A stretch of DNA of 64,000 nt from positions 218,879-282,878 of the forward strand of contig FN649745.1 of assembly GCA_000310025.1 (NCBI GenBank). Reading direction: 5' to 3'. Source of the stretch: Ectocarpus siliculosus. Taxonomy: Eukaryota > Sar > Phaeophyceae > Ectocarpales > Ectocarpaceae. Within the stretch, counting starts at the first letter, position 1. Every line of letters begins with the position of its first letter. The position numbers and the translations under genes were made by a program. Below are positions 1-15,350 of the stretch, piece after piece. Under the pieces are notes generated by a model. The model did no database searches, had not been told where the DNA came from, and saw nothing but the letters and a program-made list of their open reading frames with translations.

Positions 1-518
1 TAGCTATGGCGCCCACCTGCTAGAAAGGACGATAGATACATGTCACTATCAGCGGAAGTTGGGCTAGCGACCGAGGATGAGCTTCGAAACTCTCTTGCTA
101 CCCGAAAGCCTTCCTTGTGTAGCGTTGAGGCCGAGGCCGAGAGAGACAGGCTCTGGCGGCTTCGGTTGCAATTAACTTAAAAAAAGTGCGCTGAGCAATT
201 TTCGCGCTCGTCTCACGAGGGAATACGAACGAGACGCGTTCAGCCCCACCTGTGATTCAGCCTGTGGTGACTCGCAACCGCACCGTTTGGAGGTTCGCGT
301 TGTACGACGTCTTTCATGCGGGTGCTGATGAAAGGACCTCCTTCGCGAGAAATAAAAAATTAAGAGTATGAGGATGTAGGAACAGGTAGGGGGTACGCAG
401 AACCTATCCCTAACCCTTAACCCTGAACCAACTTCCCCGATTGCATTTTTGTCCAGCATGTTTCCTTAGTCGAAAAAAACCGCGAAGGCTGCAGCATGTA
501 ATGAAACGTTTGTCCCAC

Positions 519-1538
519 CTTCACCAGCTCTGACGGGCAGATATCCGGGCAGTGGCAAAAGCCGAAGTAGAGCAGCACGAAGGACCCGTGGTAGTCCTTT
601 TCCGTCACCGGCTTGCCGTGCATGTCGACGAGGGTAAACGGCCCGCCCAACGCGGGCTTCCCGGTGGACGTTACCTGGAATTGTATGGAACGTTGGAGAA
701 ACATGATATCTATGCTGGTTGTATGCATAGGATTACAGCGTGGGGTATTTTTACCCCTTCGTTTCCCTCGTTGCTGGCCTGTTTATATTAGGAATGCGCT
801 GCAAAGCGTTTCAGCTCAGCTGTTCGTACGGTAGCAGAATACCAGATGCCAGTAATCAAGGCTGCTCATCCGGCTGCGCCGGTGTGTTGTATAACATAAC
901 TCTTGAAGAGCTTGTCTCTACAGCGTTACATGGCTACAGCAGCACAGCTGAACCCAGAACTCCGCCTGATGTGTGAGTCGAAGCCCCAAAGACGTCCGCA
1001 AACGCACCTCGGATGCAGTCCGATTCTGCTTCTCCTCCCACTTCATCCTGTAGTACCCCACTGCCAGAGTTGCCACGATACCGAGGAGACCTACAGCTCC
1101 CCACGTCAGCGGCCCTCGGCTGCCGCCGCCCCCACCTCCGCCGCTGCCACCGCTGCTGCTGCTGTCAGCGCCTCTGGTGATGGTGCTGGACGGATCTGAG
1201 CCCGTGTTACTCAACGGTTCTGCTGCCGAGCCTGCTTTTGCATCAGCAGCAGCAGAGGAGGTAGTGCCAGCAGTGCCGATATTTCCCCCCTGCGTTCCAG
1301 CTGCCGGGGCGGAGGCTGCTGCTGCGGCTGCTGCTGTTGAGGTCGGTGCTGTGTTGGTGTCGCCGCTTGCTGCTGTGCGGGTTGTTGATGTTCTTGAGCA
1401 GGACGAGGAGGAGATCAGGGCAGCAACTGTCCCTCGGGAGGGATCAGCACGACACCTAGGAGCTTTCAACGCAATTCCAGCCCGCAGCGCTGACGATCTT
1501 GCTCGAGAGGCAGCTGCACAAGCCAGTCGGGTGGCCAT
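519..1538 (-). CDS. SCO1: SCO1/SenC-family mitochondrial copper chaperone, 5' part (gene leaves the window)
   Basis: Two exons are visible, 1538-1008 and 674-519. They join in frame (phase 0, donor GTGCGT, acceptor CCAG) to give residues 1-229. SCO proteins deliver copper to the CuA site of cytochrome c oxidase at the inner mitochondrial membrane. The first ~35 residues are rich in Ala, Arg and Ser with few acids, as in a mitochondrial presequence. A long Ala/Ser/Thr/Gly-rich linker follows, then one membrane segment near residues 145-165 ([18 protein letters not shown]). Exon 2 holds the thioredoxin-fold start ([11 protein letters not shown]) and the copper-binding CxxxC motif CPDIC at 219-223 in the context [14 protein letters not shown]. 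The third copper ligand (His) and the C-terminal half must lie left of base 1; I found no matching exon in 1-518. The start is the first ATG of the exon. Family call is secure; exact start less so. Confidence 0.88.
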
Positions 1539-2620
1539 TGCTGCAGGTAGTCGATGTGTCTGTCATATATTGGGTGTGTGCGGTGTGTGTCTCCAGCGGG
1601 GGGCACACGTATGTAAATGCTCACACCCCGTAATTCGCGATTATTACGCCGCACCTTGCTGATTGGTGGAACTGGACGCGGCCTGTGTCCTCTATCCTCT
1701 CTGAGCTATCACCAGCTACATATCCGGAAGGGTCGGACACGTGCCTCTCTCCTCGAACCTCTCTACCTGTTTTCAGAGCTCGGAACCCAAAGATTCAGTA
1801 CCGGAGGGCTATTTCATTCGTTCTGTGTCGTCAGCAAACTCAAGAAAAAGTGCTCTGAAAAAACACTGACTGCTTGAGGCATGTTTGTGAATGTGCGCGC
1901 ACGACAGATGATTACACAAGATACGGTGTCGGTGTCGTCGTATCGTCACATCAACCCGTGTGAGTTTGTCTTCTTCTTTTTATCCCCGCTCTAACATACC
2001 TTCTTTTACATTCTACATTAGGGTATCCTTCTCAACATCAATCGTTCTTTGACAATCCTATTGACAACTCGATCACACTCCTGCTGTACTACAGTACAGC
2101 AGTACAGATTGGCCGGTTTGCATCCAAAGGTACAAGTAGCCGGCTACAAAAAGAGGACAATAGAAAGAGCAACGCACCATGTACACGGCGTACATGCGAC
2201 ACAGTAGTTACACGCAAAATAAGACACTACTGCAAATCCAACCCCCCCCAGTCTGCCAGTTCGCACAACAACACCACTTGCTGCGCTGGGGCACGGCATT
2301 CTAGCCTCTTCTAAGCCACCAGCTTCCGCCTGATACGCGACGAACAAACCGTCTGTGCCTGCACGACTAGTATTACTTACCAAATACTCGCAGGACAGAG
2401 GACCATTTTTACAGGACAGTTCCAGCCGACACAGGACTGGAGGGCGCCACGCACTGCCATAGGTGCCTGGCTCAACACAACTCATCAACGGTTCGTATCG
2501 CTAGCGCTATCTAACGGGTAAATTGTGCCGTTCCCATGACGGGCGGAAAACAACCCTCGGGGCTAAACTGCCAAAATGCTTCCGGGGGACACCCCACACG
2601 GAACAACAGCCATACCCGCT
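1539..2620. other. Intergenic region between SCO1 5' end and mutase 3' end
   Basis: No coding signal recognised. It must contain the SCO1 promoter (next to 1538) and the 3' untranslated region of the mutase (next to 2620). A run of imperfect palindromic bases around 2090-2110 (acagtacagcagtacag) is the only local structure I noticed. Confidence 0.5.
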
Positions 2621-5600
2621 CTAAAACGCGTTCACTTCTCCGTCCGCGGCCGCCATGCGGGCGGGAGCACCGTCAACCGACAGGAGCTCGGCGCTCAACA
2701 GCGTGTCGGGGAGGGGTGATCGCAACGGTTTCATATCTGCGCCGAGGTCGTAGACAATGGGGGTTGCGCGAGGAACCTTCATCGTGACAATCACGTCGTC
2801 GGGTATGCCGTCGAGGTGCTGTAGCAGAGTCTTGAGCATATTTGCGTGGCCCTGTCGGACCGAGGGGAAACAAAAGCAGAGGGGGGGGGGGGGGGGGGGG
2901 GNNNNNNNNNNNNNNNNNNNNNNNNNNNNNNNNNNNNNNNNNNNNNNNNNNNNNNNNNNNNNNNNNNNNNNNNNNNNNNNNNNNNNNNNNNNNNNNNNNN
3001 NGGGGGGAGCAAAAGGGGGGATTTCGGCCAAGCATATTCGGGTGAACCCCTCTTGATACCTATGAGCCAGGCACAGAGACACTATCCGGTAGGAATAGAT
3101 GCATGTCAGTACACGTACGGAGGCAAAATTATACACAGCCTGTGTGGATTTGCGTGAAGTTGTATGATTCCTCGAGCACGTCACGTGCCGACACAAAAAA
3201 AACGAGCTATCGCCATTTTCATCAAAGTACGTCGGTCAAGAACAGACTGATGGCTGTAGGAGTGTAGCTTGGCTCACCGCTACTAGCACGCGCTTCCCGC
3301 TCCTCACGACCGGCGCTATCTCCTCCTCCCAGTACCCCACCACGCGGCGGGACACATCCTTCATGCACTCCGTCCGGGGTATCGCGCAGGCTCCATCTTC
3401 GTCGACGACGTGTTGGTACCTGCAAACATCACACACGCACCAGTGAGGTGGGAAAGGGTGCGGAACGGCCAAAGGGAGGAGTTCAAAAGAAAAAACGGGG
3501 CGACAAAGAAGGGACCCCAAGAAAGCTCACCACGGGAGCAAGGACATGTGCTGCACAGACTGCGCTGTTGCACCGCTGCAAGTGGTACGCACACTACTTT
3601 GACAGAAGAAAATCGCACGGGCGAGAGGTATGCTGAAGCTACAGTAGCGACGAACCCAACGGAGTGAGAGAGAGGGCAACCAACTTCCGGGCAATGATGC
3701 CAGCACAGGAGTATACACCCCAGACACTGCGAATACTCTGAATACGGATAATGGACGCTGTCGTGCAATCTCTTCCGCTGTCCTCCTGTCCGGGGGCTCC
3801 GCTGACTAGAAAGCGAGGTCCCGTTTCTTGTCCCGCTACAGATCGATGTTCATTGGTCAACCGGTATCGCAGTCAACCCGGTACAAAGAAAACACGTACA
3901 CACACGCAACGTGCTACCCTCAGAACCTGGCACATAGCGCGCGGTCTACGCTGTGGTAAGGGGCGTTTCATGCAGCAACTATTTCGCCTCCAATTTTTCA
4001 AATTCGACTTTCAGATTTCCATTTTTTTCGTTTTTTTTAAATCAACTCGTTCCAAATTCGGTGTCAGTCGATTCCAAATTTCCAAATTTCCGAGTCTATT
4101 TCCTGGGCGGAATCGAGGCTCTATGGTTTACGGATTTGGCAATTTGGAAATGCATACGACTGTAGATTCTGTACAAAACCGCCCCTTTTAAGGAGAAACG
4201 CCTCGCACAGCCACACACCGTCGGTCGTCCTTGGGGTAGTAAAGCCCGTCCGTGCTCATGGGATGCGGGGCAACATCATAGCTCGACGCCCAGAGCGCCA
4301 CATTCTCCTTGCCGAAAGCCTCCTCCGCCTCCGGTTTTGTCTTACCTGTTACGTCCACGCAGCGTACATATCGTCACGGAGGCGTCCGTCGTGGCATTTT
4401 AGTACCGAATAACTGAAAAAGTCTTGCGTGGGGACGTTATCAGTCACTGCCTGTTCCGTGTTTTCTGCTATCGCTCCGTTGGTCGACGTGACTGGTTGGT
4501 GGACGTAAACTGCTGTCGTCACTCTTGGGAGTTGAGTAATCCCACTTAGTCAGAGTTCGTGGTACAGGATCCAGAGACACTGATTTATGCGATGCCGTCA
4601 GCTTTCTTGGCAAGAACCTGGGTCAATGTGCCACCACATGAGAGATTTTCCGCCCAGCGGTGCGACTGCTTGTGCCTTCTGCAGTTGAAACTACAACCAT
4701 TAACGCTTCGACGCCAAGCCACCAGCAAGTATTGTGAAGATCGGGGCAACGCTGCATGATCGGAAATGCATGGCATCACATTCTACACGTACGGCGCTCA
4801 ACGCACTTTTTGAGTCTACTTTTCTCACGTTTCGGAGGGAAAACGTCCAAGAGCCATGAACTTGGGTGGGGATAAAAAATAGTTGAGCGAGGATGCTTGG
4901 ATCGGGAACGGGAATGGACCTCCTCGTACTCGCAACACGTGTGGATGCACTCCACCATGAGAAGAGCACGTCGGCAACCCCACCTATCGTGTATTTTTCA
5001 CCCATGGACGCTCGGCAGTGGTGTTCCTTCAACTTGCCTCGGTACGCACAGCGAAACACGGAGGCACTTCCCTTGTTGGGCCTACAATCACATGGCAATG
5101 AGCTGGCTTAGGATAGGGTTGGGCCTGGACGTGCGTGGGTACCGCCAACTGTGCTTCACCTATGCAATCCCCGTAGTGGCGCTCGTTGAGTCGGTAGTCC
5201 TTGATCTCCGGCACCCAAAGCTGGTCGAGTTCGTCCATCACGATGTGCTCCGTTTTGAGCACCCTAGTCTTTCGAAACGGCGAACGAAGGAGGACGTCTT
5301 GGTGTCACTTGACAGTTTATCATTCCTTACGCCATGCGGAAGCAGAAGCGGCAGCAGCAGCAGCAGCAGCGACAGCGGCAGCTTCGCACCGAAAACTCCG
5401 CAGTTGACGGACATAGCAGCAGTCTGTGCAACAAGCAAGCCAGCGGGTAGGCCTTCCAATGAGGGAACGGCCGAGTATCGAAACATGTGCACGGCCGCTG
5501 TCTGGAACGAGAACAAGCAGTGCCATGGGAGTCGTGTGTTGCATGCGATGGGCGTGGCCCACCGCGAGACACGAAGTACGTCCGAGGAACCGGTGCCAAA

Positions 5601-8600
5601 AAGCAAGCAGGGAGAGGATACCCATAGACTGCATGTGTTTTCCTTGCGCATAGAGTTTACGCTGGTGTTTGGAACAAGGGCGGGTTGCGACGGACAGCAA
5701 GAAGAACAGGTACCGCCAAGGGGTCGGCTGCTCACCGCTTGAGCACCGATGCAAATACCACGTCGAACTCGAAGCCTTCCTTCCGCAAAGCTCGCCCGGC
5801 CAGCAGAGCTTCGTGTTCGCCCTTTTCGGTGAGCGGGACGTCTGACGTACATACCATGTGCAGAGCAGTGAACGTGCATCCCGTACACAGGTGGAAAATC
5901 GATGTAAGCTATGAGGAATGATACGCTGAAGTAGACTTCCCACATGGTATATACGTAGATCGTTTAGGTGCTGTATTGAAAGCGTGAGACCGTACCTACT
6001 GTGTCAGTGTAGCTGTGCGTGTGTCCGCAGTCTGCAAAGTGAAAGAGGCAACGGTTCCATTGTTCATGAGACAACATCCTACAAGCATCTTACGCTGGAG
6101 TGCTGCAATGACTTCGACAGAACCACTGATGACGAACAGAGGAGTGTAAAATATCGCGCAGCACCTTTGAGACAGCGTTAATTATCCCAAGAACGGTCTG
6201 CGCCCGAGCTTAGCATGTACTTTGCAATACAGTACTGGGCCCTGTTTAGTGCCGGTTGAATAGTGCCAGGTGCCCGGTTTAGTGCCGGTAAAATCTCTGG
6301 ACACAGGCACTGCCCTCAATAGTGCCAAACCGGCACTATTGAGGGCATGCCCGGTTTAGTGCCGGTTCGGCGCCGCTGTCACCCCCAATAGTCCCGGTTA
6401 CCCCGCGCGAACACACACACACTATCGATCGTGTACTGGGGAGTCACGATCGAGCAGACTGCGGCACAGGCAAACTTTGTGGTGCAGGTGCATTGTTACC
6501 ATGCAAGGACCGCTTGAGCCGAGCCCACTCCCTCGTCTGCACCAAGACCGGCGCCTCAACCTTCCTCCATAAATAACAGGATGGTTCGAGTAGTCCTCAA
6601 GACACTGCGCGAGTGCCATATGCTCCTCGCCGTTGAGGATTCCTCCCCTTTTACCACGGGCACTGGTAGGGGAAAGGGGCCATGCAAGATGGATTTGGTA
6701 GTACCCCCAGGATTACACGCAGGAGAAAAGGAAGAGGAACTCTGCACCAAATCCATTCTTATAGACGTAACAATTGTCAACCCATCCGCAGGTCGAAGCA
6801 TCGACACGTCGATTCGAAAGCCAGGATCCGCCCTCGAAGATCGAGCTGCAAGTAAGGCAAATCACTACAATTGTATGCGGGAACTTTCAACCCGTCTAGA
6901 TCTACGTTCCTTACTGCTGCTTTTTCGACGAATGGTGGTCTTGGCAAAGGCACCAATCGACTCATCGTTGCTATCACCCACCACTTGGCGCACGAAGCTT
7001 TTTGCCGGGGGAATTTCGACGACGAAAGAGCCTTAGTTCGCCTGAAAGCTTTTCATACTAACAGGATTCGGAGACGGTATACCTTCGAGCTAGCTCGTTT
7101 TCTGTAGATGCGAACTCGCGATGTGTTCAAACGTCATGGGCTACTGATCGACCAACTTCCACCAGGGCCAATCGGTTGGGATCTCTGCGACAACGTTAGT
7201 AATGAGGGTGATTATTTTAGGAGTGACGGACACGAAGAAAAGGGAAAGGGAAGAAAGGAGGACGAAGACGACGATGGAGGAGGAAAACATGGAGGAGTGG
7301 AAGAGAGCAAAGGGTTTGAGCCAGATGACCTTCCCCAAAACAAAAAACGTAGGGCTCGGGAAGAACTACCCAGAGATTCTTGTCAAAATGAGGGCCAGGA
7401 TGATGGTAGCGAAAACAAGGAGGATAATAGTGAAGGTACTCCTAAACGAACTAGAGTACAAGGTAAAAGCCTTGGTAGACGCGTCCAGTTGTCTTCTGTT
7501 GCTGTTGTTTCTGTCTTTGATCCGAAGGGTAGTTTAGCCTCCCCATGCTGCCCCCTCACGGGGTCCCAGTTCATGGCAGATAGAAGTGTTTTGTGTTTTC
7601 AACTGCACTAAGACTGACGTCTTGTCATTGGACAGCCGGTTTGCGCGGGCGATGCTAATAATAAAAGCACACACACCAGGCAGAGAAGACAGACTCCACA
7701 CAGAGAAATAGGGTACACGTGCTACTGCAGACCCGAACAGCTCTTCGCAGGGGCGTACCATGCCATGTGCGGAAGGTGAACTGTGCGCTCAACCAGACTC
7801 AACGCCGCAAGACCCTCATGGCCACCACTGCCAAGGAGAATGTGGCGGGCGGCTGCACGGCATTTGCGGCAGCATGTTTTGTGCAGTGATATTTTGTACG
7901 AACGAGAGAGAGCTTTACAAGCAGTTTGTGCCGTCACAGCTTACTCGAGTACATGACGTGTCTTCTTTCGCCGTCGACTATGTAGTCCTGGTTAAGCTGT
8001 AGCCCGAAACTACTGTATCTTATTTTACAACAAACACTTGTTGGCTCCACAGGTTGGAACCACACATGTCGCAGGAAAGAAAGTCTGCCCACGCCCACGC
8101 TGGAACTTCCTTCAACAGCAGTGTCGATCCATTTCGTACTCTTTTGACCCTGCAAACGTGGGCGCTACACCATATAAGACCCTGCAAACGTGGGCGCTAC
8201 ACCATATAAGTCGAACACAACCTCATTAGTGCCAGACCGGCACTAATGAGGGATTTGCCAGCCCTCAATAGTGCCGTTTTGGCACTATTCGCAATAGTGC
8301 CGGGTGCCCGGTTTAGTGCCGGTGAGAGCTCTGTGCACGTACCGGCACTAAACAGGGCCCAGTACTGTAGCGGTCTCGGTTCATGTCATCAAAGCAGCAC
8401 CAACCCTTACCTGTCCAACCTATGTGTCGATCGTCTCTATTCCAAGTCGACTCCCCATGCCTAAGGAACACCACGCGGTGAGACGTGGTGGTCTCTTGCG
8501 GCGCCGGCAAGTGATGATGATCTCGGTCCGTTGTGGTCACCATGCTACTTGAAGTACATGTAGCCGGGGTTCGCTGCTGCAGCAGGGCTGGCGGCACAAA

Positions 8601-8780
8601 GGCATCCGCACCAATCAGTGCAGCGGTGGTTGTCCAGCCCAGTGTGAGAGCACATGATACTGAGCACATCCCGGAAACACCTACACACACGAAGGGTAGC
8701 GCCAGCAGAGGGCAGAGACGGCAGAGACGCCAACGTGGCTTGCGAACGACGTTCGGTGTCACGGCTGTCTGGGAGTACAT
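2621..8780 (-). CDS. 2,3-bisphosphoglycerate-dependent phosphoglycerate mutase, probably plastid-targeted
   Basis: Six exons, 8780-8411, 5841-5736, 5263-5160, 4345-4219, 3419-3278 and 2851-2621, join in frame to 359 residues plus TAG. The enzyme interconverts 3- and 2-phosphoglycerate in glycolysis. The catalytic motif RHGE is at residues 107-110 (phospho-accepting His108). Then come [17 protein letters not shown], the RLNERHYG block, a SYDVAPHPM segment, TECMKD, and VLVAGHAN with the second catalytic His; the exon 5/6 junction falls just before GHAN. These are hallmarks of the dPGM (GpmA) type. The first ~60 residues are hydrophobic and end in ADA|FVPP, resembling a heterokont plastid signal with cleavage before Phe61. 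Met38 would give a shorter, more typical signal peptide, so the start is uncertain. Intron 1 (5842-8410) contains a whole transposon; intron 5 contains an assembly gap. Confidence 0.93.
2902..3001. other. Assembly gap (100 N)
   Basis: Exactly 100 N, the conventional size for a gap of unknown length. It is preceded by 21 consecutive G and followed by more G. It lies in the last intron of the mutase gene (2852-3277), so no coding sequence needs to be missing. Confidence 0.98.
6581..7107 (+). pseudogene. Broken ORF resembling the C-terminal domain of retroelement reverse-transcriptase polyproteins
   Basis: Frame 6581-6870 encodes a segment with [25 protein letters not shown] and RAASKANHY. After a frame change near 6868, the next frame continues with [20 protein letters not shown] up to a TAG at 7105. 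The order (PFT..G, MD-hydrophobic, hydrophobic-DVT-hydrophobic, then F..A.F.T.GG.G) recalls the region after the reverse transcriptase in many protist retroelement proteins. In some LINEs that region carries a restriction-enzyme-like nuclease with a D...DVT core. This is recall, not a search. No RT motifs are present in the element, so it is only a tail fragment. It has a frameshift and a stop and is surely not functional as is. Confidence 0.5.
7108..7611 (+). other. Acidic low-complexity open frame inside the transposon
   Basis: This frame directly continues the previous fragment after its TAG (7105-7107). About 167 codons are open. The middle is dominated by Glu, Asp, Lys and Gly (a run of [10 protein letters not shown] type, then [10 protein letters not shown]). 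It may be the former C-terminus of the broken ORF or chance open sequence in purine-rich DNA. No domain recognised. Confidence 0.3.
8146..8209. repeat. Tandem duplication, 2 x 32 bp
   Basis: The unit beginning GACCCTGCAAACGTGGGCGC is repeated exactly, end to end, at 8146-8177 and 8178-8209. It lies just inside the right subterminal region of the TIR transposon. Confidence 0.9.
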
Positions 8781-9636
8781 GTAGGTGGGATTAACGGAAG
8801 AACGCCTCCATATACGTGGTCCTCTTTTGAAACGGTTAGATCCTGTAGACTCGCCTCGTCTCCGTGATGATTAAGGAATAATAAGTCGCAGTCGGAGATC
8901 GAGAGAGCGAGAGCGAGAGAGGAACACCAAGACGAGCACTGCTGTCCCAAGGGAACCACGGCAATAGGAGGGGACAGAAGAACGAATTTACGATAGCACG
9001 GCACTACAGCGAGAGCGTTGGATCCGGGCCGAGCGGTCTCGATTGATGTGAGCGGGACTGCTGACACACGCTTACACGCGTGGTTGGTTGCGCCGACTAG
9101 AAGAAAGAGGAGTAGCTGCGGCGTAAATGTAGACAGGCTAGGGTGGGCAGTCCCGACCGTACGTGATAGACACCGAGTTCGACGAACACAGCAATTTGTG
9201 CATCTCTTTGGGCGGCAGCATAATTTATAGCCAGTTCATGAACTGTTAGAGCCTCCTGCCCGCTCAAGCAAGCGTTGAAACGTACAATGCCGACATGCAT
9301 TTCGCGGCCAATCTTCTCCTCCGAAGCAATCATGAATCGAGAATGGCGGTGTGCCCGGTTTGCACCAAGGTATCCAACCTGGTCTACTCGCGGTTGTTCG
9401 AAAAACATAGAGCCAGCGAACACCCGTCGCATTATGTACACACGTTCGTTCCCGGACTACTGTACGATGCAAAGTACACATCATCTATTCATTCTTCTGA
9501 CACTGGCCACCGCCTGAAGATAGAGTTAGTTTCACACAGGTGTAATACATGCACCTCGCTGACACCATATGTTCTGCGGTCTTCATGTATTGGGAGTAGA
9601 ATATATTGCCGAATCTACCGCCTTGTCTCCGTGGTA
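8781..9636. other. Intergenic region, mutase 5' side to tRNA
   Basis: Only short unsupported open frames. It should contain the mutase promoter adjacent to 8780. A short purine run (gagagagcgagagcgagagagg) lies near 8900-8923. Nothing else recognised. Confidence 0.45.
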
Positions 9637-9707
9637 GCATCATTGGTTCAGTGGTAGAATGCGTGATTGCCATTCACGCGACCCGTGTTCGATTCACGGA
9701 TGATGCA
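9637..9707 (+). tRNA. tRNA-Gly (anticodon GCC)
   Basis: A 71-base cloverleaf. The acceptor stem GCATCAT pairs perfectly with ATGATGC, followed by discriminator A. The D arm is GGTTCAGTGGTAG, a typical internal A box. The anticodon stem CGTGA/TCACG encloses the loop TTGCCAT with anticodon GCC. The T arm is CCGTG-TTCGATT-CACGG, which contains the B box. There is no intron and no encoded CCA. It reads GGC/GGU codons. It stands alone, in its own transcription unit between the divergent mutase and kinase genes. Confidence 0.97.
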
Positions 9708-9710
9708 TTA

Positions 9711-9717
9711 TTTTTTT
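9711..9717 (+). terminator. RNA polymerase III T-run terminator
   Basis: Seven T begin four bases after the tRNA end, as expected for Pol III termination. Confidence 0.8.
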
Positions 9718-11281
9718 CCTGCTTGGCAGTAAAGGAGGGTGTGGGTGTGTAGAAAAGTCGAGCGTTCCGCCTTGCAGAATGTACATTTATTTGCAGTATG
9801 TGCACGATGAATCTTATTTTGCCTCGACGTTGTTGATGATATTTACTGTAAATAAATGATGAATAGCCTAATTTATGCAGCCCTTCTCAGACCTTCAGGG
9901 TGTGGCGTGGGTTGGCATGGTCGGTGTGGGAAAAAATCCAACGTTGCGGACTTGCTGGTGGTCTCCGGTCTTCGTACGTACTTTGTACTGTGCTATCTAT
10001 CTATCTCATTTATTACTTGTTCTACGTGTGCGAGGGTTACAACGGAGTTAGCCTCTTCATACTACATGTTCATTTGTATGCTAGCGGTAAAGGCTGCTAC
10101 ATCTACTTACCTATCTGTTCGTGACCCAACTTACTTCCAAACTGGGACAACAATGGGCCTAGTTAAACACTTCGTAGAAGAAGTACTTCCTTTTCGGGGC
10201 TTCTTGCTTTCCTTCCCTACTACCCTGCCTCGTGTCTGCCTGACCTTGTTCGTCTACAGCCAGTATCTAGGAAGATAAACATTTTTTGCGAGTGAGTGTG
10301 GTACACCAGTAGGACGGCCTGTGTTGAGTCCTTTGGTGGAGAAGCTTGTGGTAACGGAAATGAATGGTACCATGATTGATTGCGAAATATAGGCAGGCTC
10401 ATGTATGAAGATGCCTGATTGAAAGTTTCCAAAATGAATCCGACTCAACAACCAACCGTACGATATGACCGTCTCATGTAGGGACGAATGTTGCCGTTAG
10501 GGGTGAACTACTGGTTAATTTGAAGATGTCACGAACTCGTTTGCAGATTGTCACGCGACATATGGACAGTCTTCCCCATGCAATGCTTGAGTGCTCCCTT
10601 GTCGATGTTTGCGCCGGTTGTGTGCGTGTTGTCTTGTTGTGGAAATCCGCCACATAATACCAACAACCACAACATAGGGGGCACCTTCTGCAGCTGTTGG
10701 GAAGTGGAGTTTCTAACGCGGTGCAACAGAGTCGTGCAAGACCTGAAGCGAAGGACACATAAGTTCCATGTACACTCATCGAAAGGACTCAAGTCCATCC
10801 ACACCTTCCCATACAACGGGTGAAAGAAGCCTGTTTTACAAGGGGTCAATAGGGCCATGTTTTCGCTCGTAGGAAATCGCGCCCGCAACAAGGGATCGGT
10901 CAGAGGTTTGATAGTGCTGGTCTTTCTGTGCCCAAAACCTTGTGAAGTATGATTAAATACATCGTGTGCATCGCTCACCACTTGGTTCCGAGTGTCTTCG
11001 AGGACATCACGTTGTTCTCTCTCTAAAGCTTGTTGTCAATCCACACCAAAACCGCGTGCGGTGCACCACAACACCCCGCCCAATTCCCCTGCGTGCATTC
11101 AGCTGCACGCAAGTCGCGTTTTGCTCTACAGTTCAACGTCCCCTGACATACCATTGTGCGCTGATTCCAACACAAGTATCGCGATCAACCACGAACACCC
11201 TACCTATCATTCCTGCCCACGGCACCCACACACAGTTAGGTGCAGCGGGGACCCCAAGAAGGGTGTGCACTAGTTTTCTTC
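9718..11281. other. Intergenic region between tRNA-Gly and the kinase gene
   Basis: No gene recognised. A 150-codon minus-strand frame at 10529-10981 and a 140-codon plus-strand frame at 9856-10278 are open but match nothing I know and lack coding-like composition. A short tatc repeat occurs near 9991-10004. The kinase promoter should lie just before 11282. Confidence 0.45.

Positions 11282-15350
<4,069 letters not shown>

Larger units (their letters stand above)
6228..8369. mobile_element. DNA transposon with 27-bp perfect terminal inverted repeats and TA target duplication (Tc1/mariner-like)
   Basis: Bases 6230-6256 and 8341-8367 are perfect reverse complements (27 bp, starting CAGTACTGGGCCC). 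They are flanked on both sides by TA (6228-6229 and 8368-8369), as expected for a Tc1/mariner-type target duplication. The ~150 bp inside each end hold at least a dozen copies of TAGTGCC in both orientations. Each end also contains a near-perfect hairpin: arms 6311-6326/6332-6347 (16 bp, 5-base loop) and arms 8221-8233/8239-8251 (13 bp, 5-base loop). No transposase is recognisable, so it is probably non-autonomous. It sits in intron 1 of the mutase gene, its right end 41 bases from the exon 1 splice donor. Assignment to Tc1/mariner rests only on the TA duplication and the CAGT start. Confidence 0.85.

Noticed and set aside
405-428. Telomere-like CCCTAACCCTTAACCCTGAA
   Set aside because: Only about three degenerate units, inside a gene, with no further array; chance or a trivial remnant.
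2621-3196. Open frames that run through the N gap
   Set aside because: The N run was translated as X; only 2851-2621 is supported as coding. The rest is intron and gap.
10529-10981. 150-codon minus-strand open frame between the tRNA and the kinase gene
   Set aside because: No recognisable domain, no splice partners, no coding-like composition; kept only as a note on the intergenic region.
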